A stretch of DNA of 15,436 nucleotides from Natronohydrobacter sp. (GTDB lineage Bacteria > Pseudomonadota > Alphaproteobacteria > Rhodobacterales > Rhodobacteraceae). The stretch covers positions 1 through 15,436 of the forward strand of contig SKIM01000145.1 of assembly GCA_007116445.1 (NCBI GenBank). The letters are read 5' to 3'. The notes beneath the pieces are model-generated. The model was not told where the DNA came from. It saw only the letters and a program-made list of their open reading frames with translations, and ran no database searches. Shown here one piece after another: positions 14,842 to 15,436 of this stretch (position 1 is the stretch's first letter; every line of letters starts with the position of its first letter). The translations under genes were made by a program, and so were the position numbers.

Positions 14842-15168
14842 ATGTCTGACGTCAGACCCCGCATCCGCCTTCCACGTTCCGCCAAAGCTGGCGACGTGGT
14901 TGAGGTGAAGACTCTCATCAGCCACAATATGGAAACTGGCCTGCGCCGTGACGGTGCCGGCGAAATCATCCCCCGCCAGATCATCAACCGCTTCACCTGC
15001 GAATATGCCGGCCAGCAAGTGATTGACATGGAATTGCACCCTGCAATCTCGGCCAATCCTTATGTCGAATTCGATGTAAAGGTCGAAGGTTCGGGTGACT
15101 TCGTCTTCACCTGGTATGACGACAATGGCGAGGTCTACACCGAAACCCAGAGTTTCGAAGTCGGCTGA
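14842..15168 (+). CDS. soxZ: Thiosulfate carrier partner subunit SoxZ
   Basis: 108 residues, the usual SoxZ size, with an immunoglobulin-like beta fold and no signal peptide (MSDVRPRIRLPRSAKAGDVVEVKTLISH). SoxZ forms the heterodimer with SoxY and is carried out with it by the SoxY Tat signal. Family features include the SHNMETGLRRD segment, IINRFTCEYAG and FTWYDDNG. ATG with AGGAGA (14830-14835) six bases upstream, 48 bases after soxY and 35 bases before soxA. Confidence 0.95.
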   Translation: MSDVRPRIRLPRSAKAGDVVEVKTLISHNMETGLRRDGAGEIIPRQIINRFTCEYAGQQVIDMELHPAISANPYVEFDVKVEGSGDFVFTWYDDNGEVYTETQSFEVG

Positions 15169-15203
15169 AATCACGATCATAGCCAGTCTGGGAGGAGACA
15201 CGC

Positions 15204-15436
15204 ATGAAGATCACGACCAAGCTTTGGGCCACGGCGGCGTTGTGCGGGGCTGTGCTGACCGGCACCGCCCATGCGGACCCGCATCCCGATGCTGAACTGA
15301 TCATTGAAGGCGAGTTGCATATTGCAACCCGCGCTGCGCCGCCAGAGCATCTTGGTGGCGTGTTCCCTGAGATCTACTCAGGCTGGCTGTTCCGCACGGA
15401 TGAAACCCGTGCGCTGCAAATGGACGATTTCGACAA
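15204..15436 (+). CDS. soxA: Sulfur-oxidation cytochrome SoxA, 5' part (runs off the right edge)
   Basis: The first 77 codons are visible and the frame is open to the window end. ATG at 15204 with GGGAGGAGA (15190-15198) five bases upstream. A signal peptide (MKITTKLWATAALCGAVLTG, cleavage near TAHA-D) precedes a mature start DPHPDAELIIEGE. The segment PEIYSGWLFRTDETRALQMD is characteristic of SoxA just before the first cytochrome-like domain. The haem motifs lie beyond the window, so mono- or di-haem type cannot be decided. It partners with SoxX in the SoxXA enzyme. Confidence 0.9.
   Translation, partial: MKITTKLWATAALCGAVLTGTAHADPHPDAELIIEGELHIATRAAPPEHLGGVFPEIYSGWLFRTDETRALQMDDFD

Noticed and set aside
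13845..15056. Antisense open frame of 403 codons opposite soxX, soxY and soxZ
   Set aside because: The sense strand carries three family-defining proteins with good ribosome sites; the reverse frame has no recognisable domain.
1..15436. CRISPR arrays, tRNA or rRNA genes, insertion sequences, attachment sites
   Set aside because: I looked for spaced direct repeats, cloverleaf-like segments, transposase motifs and terminal repeats and saw none I could support.

Overview
The window looks like chromosomal DNA of a GC-rich alphaproteobacterium of the Rhodobacteraceae/Roseobacteraceae group. The evidence is gene content (a Paracoccus-type sox cluster and a carboxyspermidine-route polyamine operon), GC-biased third codon positions and the intergenic sequence style. 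The genus cannot be read from the window. Genes are packed tightly and no gene-free stretch exceeds about 220 bases.

Layout: (1) 1-2179, two translationally coupled phage-like genes: the 3' part of a glycine-rich virion-type protein and a 554-residue tail-spike-like protein ending in an SGNH esterase domain, followed by a strong terminator. (2) 2398-7541, a four-gene operon of overlapping genes (speA, carboxyspermidine dehydrogenase, carboxyspermidine decarboxylase, speB). It encodes the whole route arginine -> agmatine -> putrescine -> carboxyspermidine -> spermidine. (3) 7743-10160, gyrB with a near-consensus promoter, facing soxT across a 3-base gap. (4) 10164-15436, the first part of a thiosulfate-oxidation (sox) locus. 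soxS, soxR and soxT run leftward; soxV, soxW, soxX, soxY, soxZ and the start of soxA run rightward and leave the window.

How the sox part works, by family knowledge: SoxT is a YeeE/YedE-type sulfur-compound transporter. SoxR is an ArsR-type repressor. SoxS, SoxV and SoxW move reductant across the membrane to periplasmic thiols. SoxXA (haem) attaches thiosulfate to the C-terminal cysteine of the SoxYZ carrier, and SoxB/SoxCD, expected beyond the right edge, finish the oxidation. In Paracoccus pantotrophus SoxR binds the soxS-soxV and soxW-soxX gaps. Both gaps exist here and carry dyads that are candidate operators.

The items most worth a second look are the isolated spike-like gene pair with its duplicated module and altered SGNH block V, the SoxR protein lacking cysteines at the usual persulfide-sensor positions, and several unannotated inverted repeats. 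I did not see a convincing wholly new multi-gene system; most of the window is well-known biology.
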